This document shows, piece by piece, positions 25,000 to 36,017 of a stretch of 64,000 nucleotides of DNA (the first letter of the stretch is position 1; every line of letters starts with the position of its first letter). The stretch is from Welwitschia mirabilis (taxonomy: Eukaryota > Gnetophyta > Gnetopsida > Welwitschiales): contig JBOZIK010000001.1 of assembly GCA_051453625.1 (NCBI GenBank), forward strand, positions 150,327,637 through 150,391,636. The letters are read 5' to 3'. The translations under genes and the position numbers were made by a program. The notes under the pieces are model-generated. The model did no database searches, was not told the DNA's origin, and worked only from the letters and a program-made list of their open reading frames with translations.

Positions 25000-26150
25000 T
25001 AGTACAAAATCATCTATATTAAAATTAGTTTTTCTAATTTTATTATCATGATATATTTCAGTTTTCTATTGTATAATCTCTTTCTACAAAAGAGCTTACA
25101 TTATATTTTCTTTAAAATATTCATGTTTTCCATCAATTATTCTTGACTTATATCCAAATTATACTTTAATTCTTTAGTCAATCTAAAGGTCTTTATTTTA
25201 AATTCAATTGATGAAATAGTTCNNNNNNNNNNTTTATTCTATGTTTCTATGCTATTCTATAAGCCCATAAAGCTTCATTTAATTTTTTAGTCCAATGTAT
25301 TTTCTTAATATTTATGATTCTTATTAATATTTTATTAATATATTTATTGGTAACTTTACCTTAGCCATTAGATTGATGATAATAGATAGTCGAGCGTTTG
25401 TAATGGATTCTATATTTAGGTAAGAGTTTCTTTAAAATTTTACTAGTAAAATGAGTTCCTCTATCAGATATAAGACTTCAAGGGGCTTTAAATCATCAGA
25501 TAATAATCCTAAAAAGGTAAAAAAAAGGTAATTATAATTTAGGAANNNNNNNNNNNNNNNNNNNNNNNNNNNNNNNNNNNNNNNNNNNNNNNNNNNNNNN
25601 NNNNNNNNNNNNNNNNNNNNNNNNNNNNNNNNNNNNNNNNNNNNNAAATCATCAGATAATAATCATAAAAAGGTAAAAAAAAGGTAATTATAATTTAGGA
25701 ATAATAATGAGATATAGTCTTAACCATAGCCCCTTAGTAAAATAATCAATGCAAATCAAAATATTTCTATTTCCATAGGAGGAAGGATTAATAGGTCCAA
25801 TGAGATCTATTTCTTAGACATCAAATGCTCCCTCCATTTGATGCTTATCATAACTTTGAACATAAGCATTTAATTATTTAAATTTTTTAAGGTATTTATA
25901 TTCCATATGAATAATCTTTATCCCTACTATTCTTATATAATAATGTCCTTTTCCTTCTTCCTTATGAGCTTCCTTTAAAATTGTTTTTTACAAATTTTAT
26001 TCCACACGTCTTATAATAACATGATAATTACATCTTCTAAATAACATCTTATCATACCATATGTAGTCTCTAAAATCTCGAAATAATCTTTTTCTTTTAT
26101 AATAATTCAGAAAAGATGATAATTTCTTACTTATAATAAAATTTGCTATG
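25000..26150 (-). pseudogene. Tat-type integrase relic (element D)
   Basis: From high to low coordinate on the minus strand: a zinc-region remnant, GAFDV followed by EIDLIGPINPSSYGNRNILI and CIDYFTKGLW (about 25840-25720), then across a 100-N gap SLISDRGTHFTSKILKKLLP (about 25470), IHYKRSTIYYHQSNG (25395) and KLNEALWAYRIA (25260), and after a 10-N gap the C-terminal LKNLSIIW-like part. The I-S-D-R-G motif with its catalytic Asp survives and the first-block Asp (IDLIG) is also present, unusually good preservation for this window. Stops at Gln and Trp positions make it inactive. The GPINPSSYGN wording is characteristic of the Tat group. Confidence 0.85.
25490..25701. repeat. 56-bp duplication flanking a 100-N gap
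   Basis: The sequence beginning 'aaatcatcagataataatc' occurs at 25490-25545 and again at 25646-25701, differing at one base, directly on each side of exactly 100 N (25546-25645). This looks like unmerged overlapping contig ends, not biology. Confidence 0.9.
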
Positions 26151-26254
26151 TCAGCATATCATGGAATGGTTTTTACTTGAAAGATATGTTTATTTGGAAA
26201 TTTATTTCTTATATTTATTTGTTTTTAATTACGAAATTATAATTTTGAGAGATG

Positions 26255-26570
26255 ATCTGCTATTACATTTTTTTGTCCCTCTTGAATTAGCTTCTTTTTA
26301 TTTATCAAGAATATAATAGCATTATGGTCTATATGAACTTTTACTTTCTAACCTAAGATATAATGCCTTAATTTTTTTGATATCATTACTATTGCCAACA
26401 ACTCTTTCCCAATTATTATGTAATTTTATTAAGCTAGTTTAAAGTCCTTACTAATATAGAAAATAGTGTATGATTTATTGTTTCTATATTTTAATCCCAA
26501 AACAACTTTGATAGCATGACTAGATGCATTAGTCATAATGTGAAATGATCTTGTCCAATTAGGTCCCTAT
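26255..26570 (-). pseudogene. RNase H relic with internal deletion (element D)
   Basis: The minus strand reads PNWTRSFHIMTNASSHAIKV (family Asp is Asn in TNAS), IIIGKELLAIVMISKKLRHY, KVKVHIDHNAIIFLINKKK and then directly LIQEGQKNVIADHLSKL. The usual thirty or so residues between the 'NKKD' and 'NVVADHLS' blocks are missing, so this copy carries an in-frame deletion. Stops replace Gln and Trp. The end IADHLSKL marks the RNase H / integrase boundary. Confidence 0.85.
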
Positions 26571-26629
26571 AAAATAGGTGTTGATAAAAGTTTAATAGGT
26601 GTTAATAAAAGTTTAACTTTTAATTTTTA

Positions 26630-27400
26630 GTAGTACTTTGACATTCATTAGTCCAATTATATTCCATACTCTTCTTTAAAAGATTACTCAATGGTTTAGC
26701 AATTTTACTAAAGATAGATATGAATTTTATATAATATCCAACATGCCCTAAGAAAAATCTTAATTCTTTCAGTTTTTTTGAGATTAAGATATCTTTTATA
26801 ATTTTAATTTTTTGCATTAGTACCAATCCCTTTTTGAGATATTTTATGTTTTAAAGCTATGTCCTTTGTCATAATATGATGACTTTTTAACTAGATAAGT
26901 TTTAGGTGTTTCTCTTCACATATTTTTAAAACTCTTTTCAATCTATTATGTAACTCATTAAAATTATTTCTAAATTTTGAAAAATATCAATAAATACTTT
27001 AATAGATCTTCCTATCATATCTTAAAAAATACTATTTACTAACTTTAAAACATAGGAGGAGCATTACATAATCCAAATGGTAATACTTTAAAAGCATAAG
27101 TATCCTAATTATAAGTAAAATTTGCCTTGCCTTGATCCTCTAAAGTTATTGGAATCTAATTATGTTCACTATATCCATCTAGAAAGATAAAGTACTAATG
27201 TCATGATAATCTTTCTAAACATGATCTATAAATGAAGGAGAAAAATGAGATTTATAAGTTGCTACATTCAACATTTAAAAATATATAGATATATACTCTC
27301 CATTTATTTTCTTTCTTTGACACCACTATAAGAGTATCAATCCATTCTTAATCAGATATAGGATAGATGAATTCAACATTTAAGAGGTTATAAATTTCTT
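26630..27400 (-). pseudogene. reverse transcriptase relic (element D)
   Basis: Blocks in order: WIDTLIVVSKKENKWRVYI (about 27345), FLDGYSEHN (about 27170), ITLEDQGKANFTYN, DTYAFKVLPFGLCNAPPM (about 27100-27055) and, after a damaged active-site region, the connection domain SKKLKELRFFLGHVGYYIKF followed by SKIAKPLSNLLKKSMEYNW (26780-26650). The order and the F-L-D-G-Y-S block are typical of non-chromodomain gypsy elements. The catalytic pair could not be read cleanly. Frame changes and stops are present. Note the short duplication 'gttgataaaagtttaataggtgtt' at 26579-26610. Confidence 0.85.
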
Positions 27401-27699
27401 ATTTAACTATTTCTTATATTTTTGGATTGCATCTTTTTTCTGACTACTTGCTTAGTTTAATAGAAGTATCCAAATAAATTCTATGTTTACATACCTTCAA
27501 ATCTACTCTATTAATATTAGTATGATTCTAAAAAAAGTATTTTTCTTCTGATCAATATTATTTTAAGATTTATTTTCTGAGAATGAGATAAAGAATTACT
27601 TTAAACTACTTTAGTATTCTCTAATATTGCCTTAAGTGGAGTTTTTTCTATTTCTTGAGATGTTAAATTTTCTTCTTCATGCTTTTCTTCCTTTTTTTT

Positions 27700-28060
27700 A
27701 ATTAACATTATAATAATATATTATTTCAAAATTGAATTGATTCTAGCTTCCATATTATGTTCGGTCTCCTTTATAATCACTACATTGGATAAATTGATAT
27801 CTTTCTTAAAATATTCTAGATGGATTTCCATTACTCCTTTCCTAAAATAAATAGTAACATCTACCATAGACATTCAAGGGTTTTCTAAAATTATTGCATG
27901 GTTATCTTCCTAAGCCTTCATTACTAAAAAATCTATCAAGTGGATAAATCCTTGAAGTTTAATGAGTATATCCTTTAGAACCCTTTTGGTATTATTGTTG
28001 AACCATTTATCGGGTATACTTTTCCTTGGTAATGTATTAATTTTGGATTTTACAATTCCT
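27700..28060 (-). pseudogene. aspartic protease C-terminal relic (element D)
   Basis: The minus strand reads NTKRVLKDILIKLQGFIHLI, DFLVMKA, EDNHAIILENP, MSMVDVTIYFRKGVMEIHLE. This fits the second half of a gypsy protease (PxG-(V/I)-x-D-(V/I)-L ... DF-V-(M/L) ... I-(I/L)-G-R-P), with the G-R-P motif decayed to ENP. The N-terminal half with the catalytic Asp lies beyond the copia insertion and was not recognised at 36.0-36.8 kb. The copia element therefore cut D between gag and protease. Confidence 0.7.
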
Positions 28061-28065
28061 CATAA

Positions 28066-29035
28066 TGTTGAGTAAAGATTCATTTCAATGATAAGTAATA
28101 GAGACTAACTTGGAACAAAGACTCAGTTCAAGAATATTAATAAGTGAATTAAATATTCTAGAATAAGCTTTAAATGTGATCGGACATCTATCCTTTGCCT
28201 ATAACATTTAAATCTAAATGTAGCCAAATGTACTAGGACATCCAATCCTTTAACCCACGACATTTCACCTAGGATATCTAGACTTGTTATTTATACTTTC
28301 TACTAGGATGTCTAGGTCTTTTAACTAGAAAATATGATCACTCTCTTAATTTTTTGTCAAAAAGAATCTTTAAAAGTGGGATGTTTGATCTTTTATCTTG
28401 GAACATCCATTCAACTATTAGTTACCACATAAAAGCCATTTCAGATGAACATTGTACATAGTTCTCAAAGCACAAATGGCTAAGAGTTGGAAGGCAATGG
28501 CTCTCTAATTAGGATAAGTCATCCTTAGATTTTTCTTTAAAGAAAAACTTTATATATATTCAATTTCAAGATTATTGTAGGGTTACTGAATCATAAAAAC
28601 TTTTATCATTGTATATCTAAATTAGAACAACACTATTAATTAGATCTGATCTGAACTATTATCTACTATTCTTTTTTATTATAACTGATGCTAATGAATC
28701 TAAGCTTCTAGACTTATACATAATCAGGCTCTTTCTATCATTCTCTAGATTGCTCAAGGAAGAGTAAGTTTTTTTTTTATTATAACCATATCCAAAGGGT
28801 GATTTTACTGAAGTACTTTATTAATTAAAAAAACCAGGAGGTTAAAGGCTTATGCTACCTCTTGTGAGTGGAGTAGGCTTGAAGAGCCAAACCACTATGA
28901 ATCTAGTAGTATTCTTTTGTGCATTATCTATGTTTTTGATTTTGTATTTATTTTGTCTAATTAATATAATAAATTTTTACATTTTAGTTAAAAACCTTAT
29001 TCACCCCTCCTCTAGGGTGTTTTATGATCCTAATA
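28066..29035 (+). repeat. 5' LTR of the copia element
   Basis: Starts TGTTGAGTAAAG and ends TAATA (decayed from the CAACA kept in the other LTR). It pairs with 35040-36012. A TATA-rich stretch at 28551-28560, matched by a longer TATA run at 35524-35537 in the partner, is a plausible promoter core. The 'gtggagtaggcttgaagagc' block before the end is typical of plant copia LTRs. The 71-codon open frame at 28852-29067 is LTR sequence, not a gene. Confidence 0.93.
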
Positions 29036-29037
29036 AT

Positions 29038-29049
29038 CAGTATCAGAGC
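29038..29049 (+). other. primer-binding site of the copia element
   Basis: CAGTATCAGAGC, two mismatches (at the first two positions) from the initiator-Met tRNA complement TGGTATCAGAGC, placed two bases after the 5' LTR. Confidence 0.88.
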
Positions 29050-29100
29050 CTAGTTGCTTTAGATTAGGGTTTATATTTCTTCTTACTATGTGTTTGTAGA

Positions 29101-29960
29101 TCAAATAGATTCTTTGAATTTTTTAAAAGGACAAACCATCTTTAGACCACCCTTATTCTTAGGATCTAACTATGCTTATTGGAAAAGTTAGATGGTAATA
29201 TTCTTGCAATCCCTAGATTCTGAGATACAAGAAATGGTTGAGATTAATTATGTTAATTTTATAAAAGTAGCTAGTGGTAAAACAATTTCAAAAATTAAGG
29301 AGTGAATGGAATCATGATGACAAAAGGACTACTCAGATGAATTTTATACTCATCCCTTTTCAATTGATTTCTCTATGGTACTTGATTATACAAACGAGAT
29401 AACACCAAAATTATGAGAGACATTAGACTTATCAATTGATTTCTCTATGATACATGATTATAAGAGTATTAATAATAATGATGATTTATCTATAGCCTAT
29501 GAGAAATTATATCATATCAATCTATATCTTAGAAAGAAAAAATCTTTGTCTTAAAAAATAGGTTAATGATCTAGAAGGAAAAATAAAACAGGCTTTTCTA
29601 AAGATAGAAACTCTTCAAAAAGATTTAGTCTAAGCACGAGGAATAGGTGAATGACTTACTAAAAGGAGAATCTGAATTATCTACTAGAATTGGGAAGGAG
29701 ATCAAATGATAAATTGAGTATTAGATCTTCTTCTGATATTTTTCCTCCTCAAAATTTTTTTTATTTAGGTGTTAAATATTACTCTTTTGGTATTTCTAGT
29801 TTATGATGTTATTTCTATCATGAATACAGTCATATCCAATACTCTTGTACTTATAGAAAGTATCAATATTTTGGATACAATTATAATTTTAATTTTCAAA
29901 GTAAATCTAGATCTTTAGAAAGAAAGTCATTCATCAAGAAGAGTACTTGAAAATGAATTA
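29101..29960 (+). pseudogene. copia gag relic
   Basis: The N-terminal signature RPPLFLGSNYAYWK (about 29140-29190) followed by MVIFLQSLDSEIQEMVE is the copia Gag start. A Lys-rich helical part (DLEGKIKQAFLKIETLQKDL, about 29570-29630) precedes a zinc knuckle at 29807-29848 reading CYFYHEYSHIQYSC. Here the second Cys of the CCHC motif is Tyr and the usual Gly is Ser, both single G-to-A steps. Several stops and frame changes lie between. Gag would form the particle and bind RNA through the knuckle. Position after the primer-binding site agrees with this. Confidence 0.88.
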
Positions 29961-29999
29961 GAAAGAAAGCCACTAAGCCTCTCTTTGCTTATGTCTCAT

Positions 30000-30200
30000 T
30001 TAAAATACAAGAAACTACAAAATGGTATCTTAATAATGGATGTGTTCATCACATAACTAGTAACAAAAGCTTATTAGCAACTTTTCGAGACTATGATGAG
30101 GGAGCAGTAACCTTTAAAGATAATAACAAAGGTCACATTTTTGATAAGGGATACATTGCTATAAGTGATTTTTAGCTTAAAATTCATGATGTTTATTTAG
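30000..30200 (+). pseudogene. copia protease relic
   Basis: The segment KWYLNNGCVHHITSNKSLLA followed by FRDYDEGAVTFKDNNKGHIF and DKGYI is the copia protease. The catalytic D-S-G triad reads N-N-G (30032-30040), so the enzyme is dead. The rest of the fold pattern is well kept over about 60 residues without a stop. Confidence 0.88.
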
Positions 30201-30389
30201 TTAATGATTTAAAGCATAATATTTAAAGTGTTTCTACAATTTGTGATAGAGCAAAAATCATGTCCTTTTATAAAGATAAATATATTATTAAAAATGCTTC
30301 TATTAATAGTGTGGTTTTGACTGAAATAGAAAAAGTGCATATATGGTATTGGTAATCAAGACAAGAATAGAAAAATGTATTTTATTATG

Positions 30390-31030
30390 CAAGAAGATGA
30401 AGTTTTCATCTGGTATAGAAGGCTTGGTCACATGAATTTCAAAGAACTAAAGATAATTTCATTTAAAGAAATTATGGCTAAAATTTCTAGAATTAATGTG
30501 CAACAAGCAAGAATGTGTAAATCATACATGAAATGTAAATAATTCAAATCAAGATTCAATCCTAAATTAGGTATTTCTATAAATCAACCTCTTGATCATA
30601 TGAACCTAGTTAGAGAAGCTCAATCAAGAAGTTTAGAAGGTAAGAAATGTTTTTTACTTATGATGGATTATTTCTCCTACTTTTTTTGGATCTTGTTCCT
30701 ATTTAATAAGGATGAAACATTTGATATTTTTGTCAAAGTGTGTAGGAAAATAAAGAATTAGAAAGGATATACCATCAAATAAATTTGAATTAATCATGGT
30801 GATGAATTTGAAAATGAAAGATTTGAGACATTCTATGACATAAATGGAATACAACATTAGTTTTAGTGCCAAAAACTCTTCAACAAAGTAGAGTTGCTAA
30901 TGGAAAGAATAGAGTTCTTTTTGAGATGGTTCAAATCATGCTAAATGAGTTTAACTTGCCTCAATATTTTTGGATTGAATCTATTAATACTACATGTTAT
31001 GTGAATAACAAAGTCTTATTGAGAACTGTA
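30390..31030 (+). pseudogene. copia integrase relic
   Basis: HHCC zinc domain: WYRRLGHMNFKELK (about 30410-30455) and ARMCKSYMKCK (30505-30540). Catalytic core: SINQPLDHMNLVREAQSRSL with Asn for the first Asp (30603-30605), GKKCFLLMMDYFSYFFWILF, INHGDEFENERFETFY with Asn at the next acidic position (30792-30794), then in another frame LQQSRVANGKNRVLFEMVQI followed by MLNEFNLPQYFW and TCYVNNKVLLRT. Stops replace Gln/Trp/Arg codons. Placement before reverse transcriptase is the diagnostic copia order. Confidence 0.92.
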
Positions 31031-31033
31031 TAA

Positions 31034-31610
31034 TAAAGATAGTATACGATCTATGGCATGATGAGAAATGAAATGTAAGTTAATTTAGAATATTTGGTAG
31101 TAAATTCTATATTCTAAAAAATAAATCTCATATAGAAAAATTTAAATAAAAAATAGATGATGGTATATTTATTTGCTATTGTATTTCAAGAAAGGCATAT
31201 ATAGTATTTAATAAATCCTATTGTAAAGTTGAGGAAATTGTTCATATTAAAATCACTATATATAACCCAAGTAGTGCAGAGAAAGATAAAAGTAATGACA
31301 GCTTAAGCATTTCTTTAGATTCATAAGTTATCACTAAATTCTCTACTTCCTCTTAGATTGGTTCCTCATAAGATGGTTAAAGATGTTCTTCTTTCTGAAT
31401 GAGAACCAAAAGGGATAACCTTGAAGATACTATCTTAAGTAATCATTCTGAAGGAACCACTACTAGAAGTGGTAAGAACATCAACCGAAGTTTCCTTTAT
31501 TTTTTATCTAACATTAAACCAAAGTTACTTTAAAAATTAAAAAATAATGAGTCATAGATGTTAGTCATACAAAAGAAACTTAATCAATTTGAATGAAATA
31601 AAATGTAAAA
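31034..31610 (+). pseudogene. integrase C-terminal / linker region of the copia element
   Basis: Degraded sequence between integrase and reverse transcriptase. A short match to the copia 'G-Y-S...K-A-Y-R-V-F/N' block is visible (ICYCISRKAYIVFNKS, about 31165-31215). Ser-rich linker follows. Many stops. Confidence 0.55.
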
Positions 31611-31619
31611 CCTAGTCCA

Positions 31620-32330
31620 TCGGCTAGATGAAAAGAATGTTATTAGCACAAAATGGATGTTCAAGAATAAAAGAGATAAAGGTCATAACATTATTTAGAA
31701 CAAAGCAAGATTTGTATCTTAATAATACCACCAACAAGAAGGGATCAATTACAATGAGACTTTTGCTTCTGTTATTAGGTTAGAAGTTATTTGTATGTTA
31801 CTAACCTATGCACATTTTCATAAAATACAATTATTCAAAATGGAAATTAGCAATGCTTTTATAAATGGATTTATAAATGAAGACATCTATGTAGCTCATC
31901 TCACAAGTTTCATTGATTTTAAATTTCCTAACGATGTTTATAAGTTAAATAAGGCCCTGTATGGTTTAAAGCAAGCCCTAGAGCTTCATTTAATAGATTG
32001 AATTCTTTTCTTTTAAGAAATGATTTATTAAAGAGTAGTGTTAAACTAACTCTTTTTATTAAGAGAGATAGACAAAACATTCTTATAGCCTAGATTTATG
32101 TAGATGATATTATTTTCAATTCCACTAAAGACTCTCTTGCTTTATATTTTATCAATTTAATGCAAAATGAATTTGAAATGAGTTTAATGGAAGAATTAAA
32201 TTTTTTCTTAATTTTGCAAATAAAACAAAAGCAGATGGAATTTTTATTTATCAATAAAGATGTATTTATAACATTCTTATTAAATATAACATAACTAAAT
32301 GTAAAGAAACCTCAACTCCTATGTCCACAA
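31620..32330 (+). pseudogene. copia reverse transcriptase relic
   Basis: Starts with VISTKWMFKNKRDKGHNII (about 31640), then NKARFVS, YHQQEGINYNETFASVIRLE, LLTYAHFHKIQLFKMEISNA, FINGFINEDIYV, FPNDVYKLNKALYGLKQAL (about 31930-31980) and, after a deletion/frameshift at the PRAWY region, AIYVDD-type active site reading IYVDDIIFNST (32094-32126), NLMQNEFEMSLMEELNFFL. The catalytic Y-V-D-D is intact, while the first-block Asp (family M-D-V) is Glu. Open frame 31795-32001 is part of this relic. Confidence 0.93.
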
Positions 32331-32384
32331 GTATTAAAGTAAGTAAAAATGAACTTGAAGAGAAAGTGAATTAAAAGTTGTATT

Positions 32385-32990
32385 AAGGATTTATAGGAAG
32401 CTCATTGCATGTCATAGCTAGCCAACTTGACATTACCTATAGTGTTGGAGTTTATGCTAGATATCATTTTAATCCTAGGTAATTACATCTTACTCGTGCT
32501 AAAAGGATTATAAGGTATCTAAAATTTACTTAGAACTATGGTTTTTGATGGGATTACAACATGACCCTAGATCTAATAGGATATAGTAATTTTGATTGAG
32601 AAAGTTGTGTCAATAATTTAAAAAACACTTATGGTACTTATTTTTATATGGAAAATTATCTAGTTTCTTAGTTTAGTAGAAAACAAACCATAACTTCCTC
32701 ATCCACATCTAAAGTTGAATACATAGTCGTAGGAGCATGTTGTACTCAGTTGCTTTGGATGAAGCAAATGATAATTAACTTTGGGATAAAAACTAATAAA
32801 ACCAAGATTTATTGTGAGAACACTAGTGTAATAAACATAACCAATAATTCTGTTTAGTAATTGAGAACCAAATATATAGAGATTAAACATTACTTCATTT
32901 GGAAACATATTCAAAATGATAATATCACCCTTGAATACATTCCAACTAATAAATAAATCGTTAACATTATGAATAAGAGCTTAATTAAAT
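32385..32990 (+). pseudogene. copia RNase H relic
   Basis: RSLIGSLLHVIASQLDITYS (modulo one frame step at its start), VGVYARYHFNPR, RAKRIIRYLK, then the block LVS/FSRKQTITSSSTSKVEYI and VVGACCTQLLWMKQMIINFG, IYCENTSVINITNNSV, LRTKYIEIKHYFIWKHIQND and ITLEYIPTNK. This covers the whole copia RNase H to its C-terminus. Stops fall at Gln/Trp positions. It marks the end of pol. Open frame 32699-32914 (minus) is its antisense. Confidence 0.9.
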
Positions 32991-33399
32991 AAAAATTCAT
33001 ATATTTTCAATAATAATTTGGCTCGAAAAACCATTTCCATTTAATATAATTTATGTAAAATTTTTCATTCCTACATTTGTCATAATTTGAAAATTTTCTC
33101 TAATAAATGTTCCTTTCTTATTTCTCTATCTTAAAGTCCTATTCAAAGATTCTAGTCTTTTAATCAGACATTTGACTAATAATCTCTTATGTTTGATCTA
33201 AATTTTATTTAGACATTTCTATTGTCTCTTTGAACATTTGACTATTAGGTTTCTAAGAAAGCTATGTGATTGCTTAAACATTACCACCTATTGCATCCAG
33301 ATGTTTGAGAAAATTTTAAGAAAAGTAGGTTTTTTAAAACCAAAATATCTCAGTCTAAAAAGCTAGAAATCTAGTTGTGACATAGAAATAAACCTAGAG

Positions 33400-34720
33400 A
33401 TGCCACCTAAAGCTTATAAAATGTCTTTACCTTTTATTTATTTTCATTTACTTCTTCATTCCATTTCCATCCTTCTCAACTCTCTCTTATTATCTTAAGA
33501 TTCTCTTAATCTCTTGGATTCCTTTAGCATGGTGAAGTTAAAGTTTTCAACATCTAAAAAAGAAAAGGAACCATCTTTAGAGGAAAATTAATTTCTTTCT
33601 TTTTAGCACTAGAAAAATTGGCTTAGGTGCTTTTTTAAAGGGATATTATCTTTAGAGAGAAGTATAGACTTTTACTTCTTTAGGCATGAACTCATATTAT
33701 ATTCCAAATTTTGTAAAATAAGGTTGGATGTATGCTCTTAATCTGGATACACAATCTTTAGTAAAAATGATATGTTTGTTCTACTATAATGGTATGTTTA
33801 ATAGGAGTAATTGAGGGTTGGTTTTTATAGTATATGATAGGACCGTAAAAGTATATTTAAAAAATATTTCATTAATTACTAGTTCTTCCAATGATGGTTT
33901 CTTTAGAGACATTAACTTAGTAGCCTCCGTTTAAGAGGCAGTTTCTAAATATGTTATCATAGAGGAATTGTATGGTAAAAGGGTTAAATGGTAAGTTAAT
34001 AATTCAACTAATTAGTTAAAGCTTTTCTACTAAGTTAATTTTTAGATATCTACTCATAACTTGGTTCCCCGCTTAGGAATAAGGATGACATGTTACCTAT
34101 TTGTGCATACATTATTCTTTTCTTAGGCATAGATATCAAAATAAAACTGTGTAAATTCATTTTATATTTTATTAGTTAGTCTTTCTTAGCTAGTTACTTT
34201 AGTCTGTCATTCAAGGATTTAATTATAGCTATTCTTAAAGAGAATCAGGTTATTATTCATAAAGATAAAGAGTTAGTAAAGATGCTAAGCAACTTGGATT
34301 ATTTTCTCTTAATAAAATGAATATTTTTTAAGAGATAATTGGTTCTTCACTCTCTTTTAAGAAGTAATAGAATACAAAAGAAGGGTTTATCTCTAAACCA
34401 ATCTTTAATGAGTTTATCTCTAGAGATATTTAGAGTTTACAGGCTTTAGTAGTTAAATTAAACAAAAAGGTAGATGACATGGTATTTTATATTTCAGCTT
34501 TTGAACTACATATCTCCTCCAAGTTAGAAGAAGAAGAAATTCTTAGTGAACATACATCCTCTTCCCATCATTATAACTCTTCTAACTAGATTTTTGATTC
34601 TCCCTCATCTATCTCTTCTCCTTATTCTTTTTGTTTTATCTCCTATTTGAACTCTAATCTTTGTATTTCTAATGATGATAAAGAAGGAGAATATTTTATT
34701 TATCTAACTTTGTAAAATAT
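33400..34720 (+). pseudogene. 3' ORF of the copia element (Sirevirus 'envelope-like' position), plant transposon-protein domain
   Basis: Downstream of RNase H a decayed frame starts around 33405-33530 (MVKLKFSTSKKEKEPSLEEN at 33530). It includes ITSSSNDGFFRDINLV (33880), ELYGKRVKW then NNSTN and LKLFY (33967-34025), and THNLVPRLGI followed by DDMLPICAYI (34050-34110). This wording matches the 'putative plant transposon protein' domain, common in plant proteomes next to retroelements. A Ser-rich, acidic tail follows (34555-34700). Sireviruses are known to carry an extra ORF here, often called envelope-like. No signal peptide or membrane anchor is evident. The domain name is from memory, hence moderate confidence. 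Confidence 0.6.
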
Positions 34721-35025
34721 CTAATGTAAATTTCAAAACTAGTTAATACAATTAATTTCTCTTACAAATATTGTATATATTTTTTAAATAATAGTTTTTT
34801 TAACATATGTCTTATATTATTTTGGCATAATTTCTCATTTACATGTTTGAACAATTGATAAGCAACTAGGCATGATATATAGCTATCAATATTTTTATTC
34901 TGATCATATATTAGGTACATATATATAGTTGTTTTGGATGAAGTATGTTAAGTAGGAAAATTCAATTAAAATAGATGTTGAAATGAGGGCAAGCATTCTT
35001 TCTATTTCTTATAATTATCATCATT

Positions 35026-35038
35026 AAAAAGGAGTAGG
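35026..35038 (+). other. polypurine tract of the copia element
   Basis: AAAAAGGAGTAGG directly before the 3' LTR, preceded by 'atcatcatt'. This is a decayed form of the Sirevirus polypurine tract that primes plus-strand DNA synthesis. Confidence 0.8.
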
Positions 35039-35039
35039 T

Positions 35040-36012
35040 TTTTGAGTAAAGATTCATTTCAATAATGAGAAATAGAACCTAACCTAGAACATAGACTTAG
35101 TTCAAAAATATTGACAAGGGAACCAAATATCTTATGCCAAGTTTTAAATGTGATGGGATGTCCATCCTTTATCTAGAACATTCAAATCTATATGTAAACA
35201 AATGTACTAAGACATCTAGTCCCTTAACCCAATATGTCTAGAGATATACGGATGTCTAACCATCAACCTACAATGTCCAGACATATAATCCATACTTTGT
35301 ACTAGGACATCTAAGTCTCTTAATTAAGATGTTCAATCACTGTTTCAATTTCCTATTAAAGAAGATATTTAAAAATGGGATGTCTGATATTTTATCTCGG
35401 GATAGATAGTCAACTATTCATTACCATGCAAAAGCATTTCAGATGAACATTATGCATAGTTCTTAAAGCACAAATAGCTAATAATTAAAAAACAATGGCT
35501 CTCTAATCAAGGAAAGCTATCCTATATATATATATATTTTCAAGTTAATGGTTGTTGTGGAGTTACAAATTATGAAAACTTCTATTATTGTATATCTAAA
35601 TTAGAAGAGCATTATTGTTTAGATATGATTTATACTATTGTCTACTATTCTTTCCAATTGTAATTCACGTTGATGAATCTGAGCTTCTAGGATTATACAT
35701 CATTAAAATTCTTTCTATTATTATTTTTATTGCTTAAGGAAGAGTAAGTTTTTGTGATTATAGCCTTAGCTACAACATGTTTATACTAAAATACTTTATT
35801 AATTAAAGAAATCAAGAGGCTAAAGGCTTACGCTACCTCTTGTAAGTGGAGTAGGCTTGAAGAGCTAAACCACTATAAATATGGTAGTCTTATTTTGTGT
35901 ATTATTTAAGTCTCTTTTGATGTATTTATTTTATCTAATTAGTGTATTAGTTTTTCCAAGTTAACTTAAAACCCTACTTACCCCTCTTCTAGAATGTTTT
36001 ATGACCCCAACA
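35040..36012 (+). repeat. 3' LTR of the copia element
   Basis: Pairs with 28066-29035. Its start has decayed (TTTTGAG for TGTTGAG), and its end CAACA is intact. CATAA follows at 36013-36017, duplicating 28061-28065. Confidence 0.93.
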
Positions 36013-36017
36013 CATAA

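Larger units (their letters stand above)
28066..36012 (+). mobile_element. Sirevirus-like Ty1/copia retrotransposon, complete structure
   Basis: LTRs of 970 and 973 bp (28066-29035, 35040-36012) enclose gag, protease, integrase, reverse transcriptase and RNase H in copia order, then an extra 3' ORF region. A primer-binding site and a polypurine tract sit at the expected junctions. The 5 bp before (28061-28065) and after (36013-36017) are both CATAA, a perfect target duplication that defines the 7947-bp element. The Sirevirus assignment comes from the 'tcatcatt-aaaaagga' polypurine region, the long 3' ORF region and the gag/integrase wording. It sits inside element D, between D's gag and protease. 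All ORFs carry stops. Confidence 0.93.
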
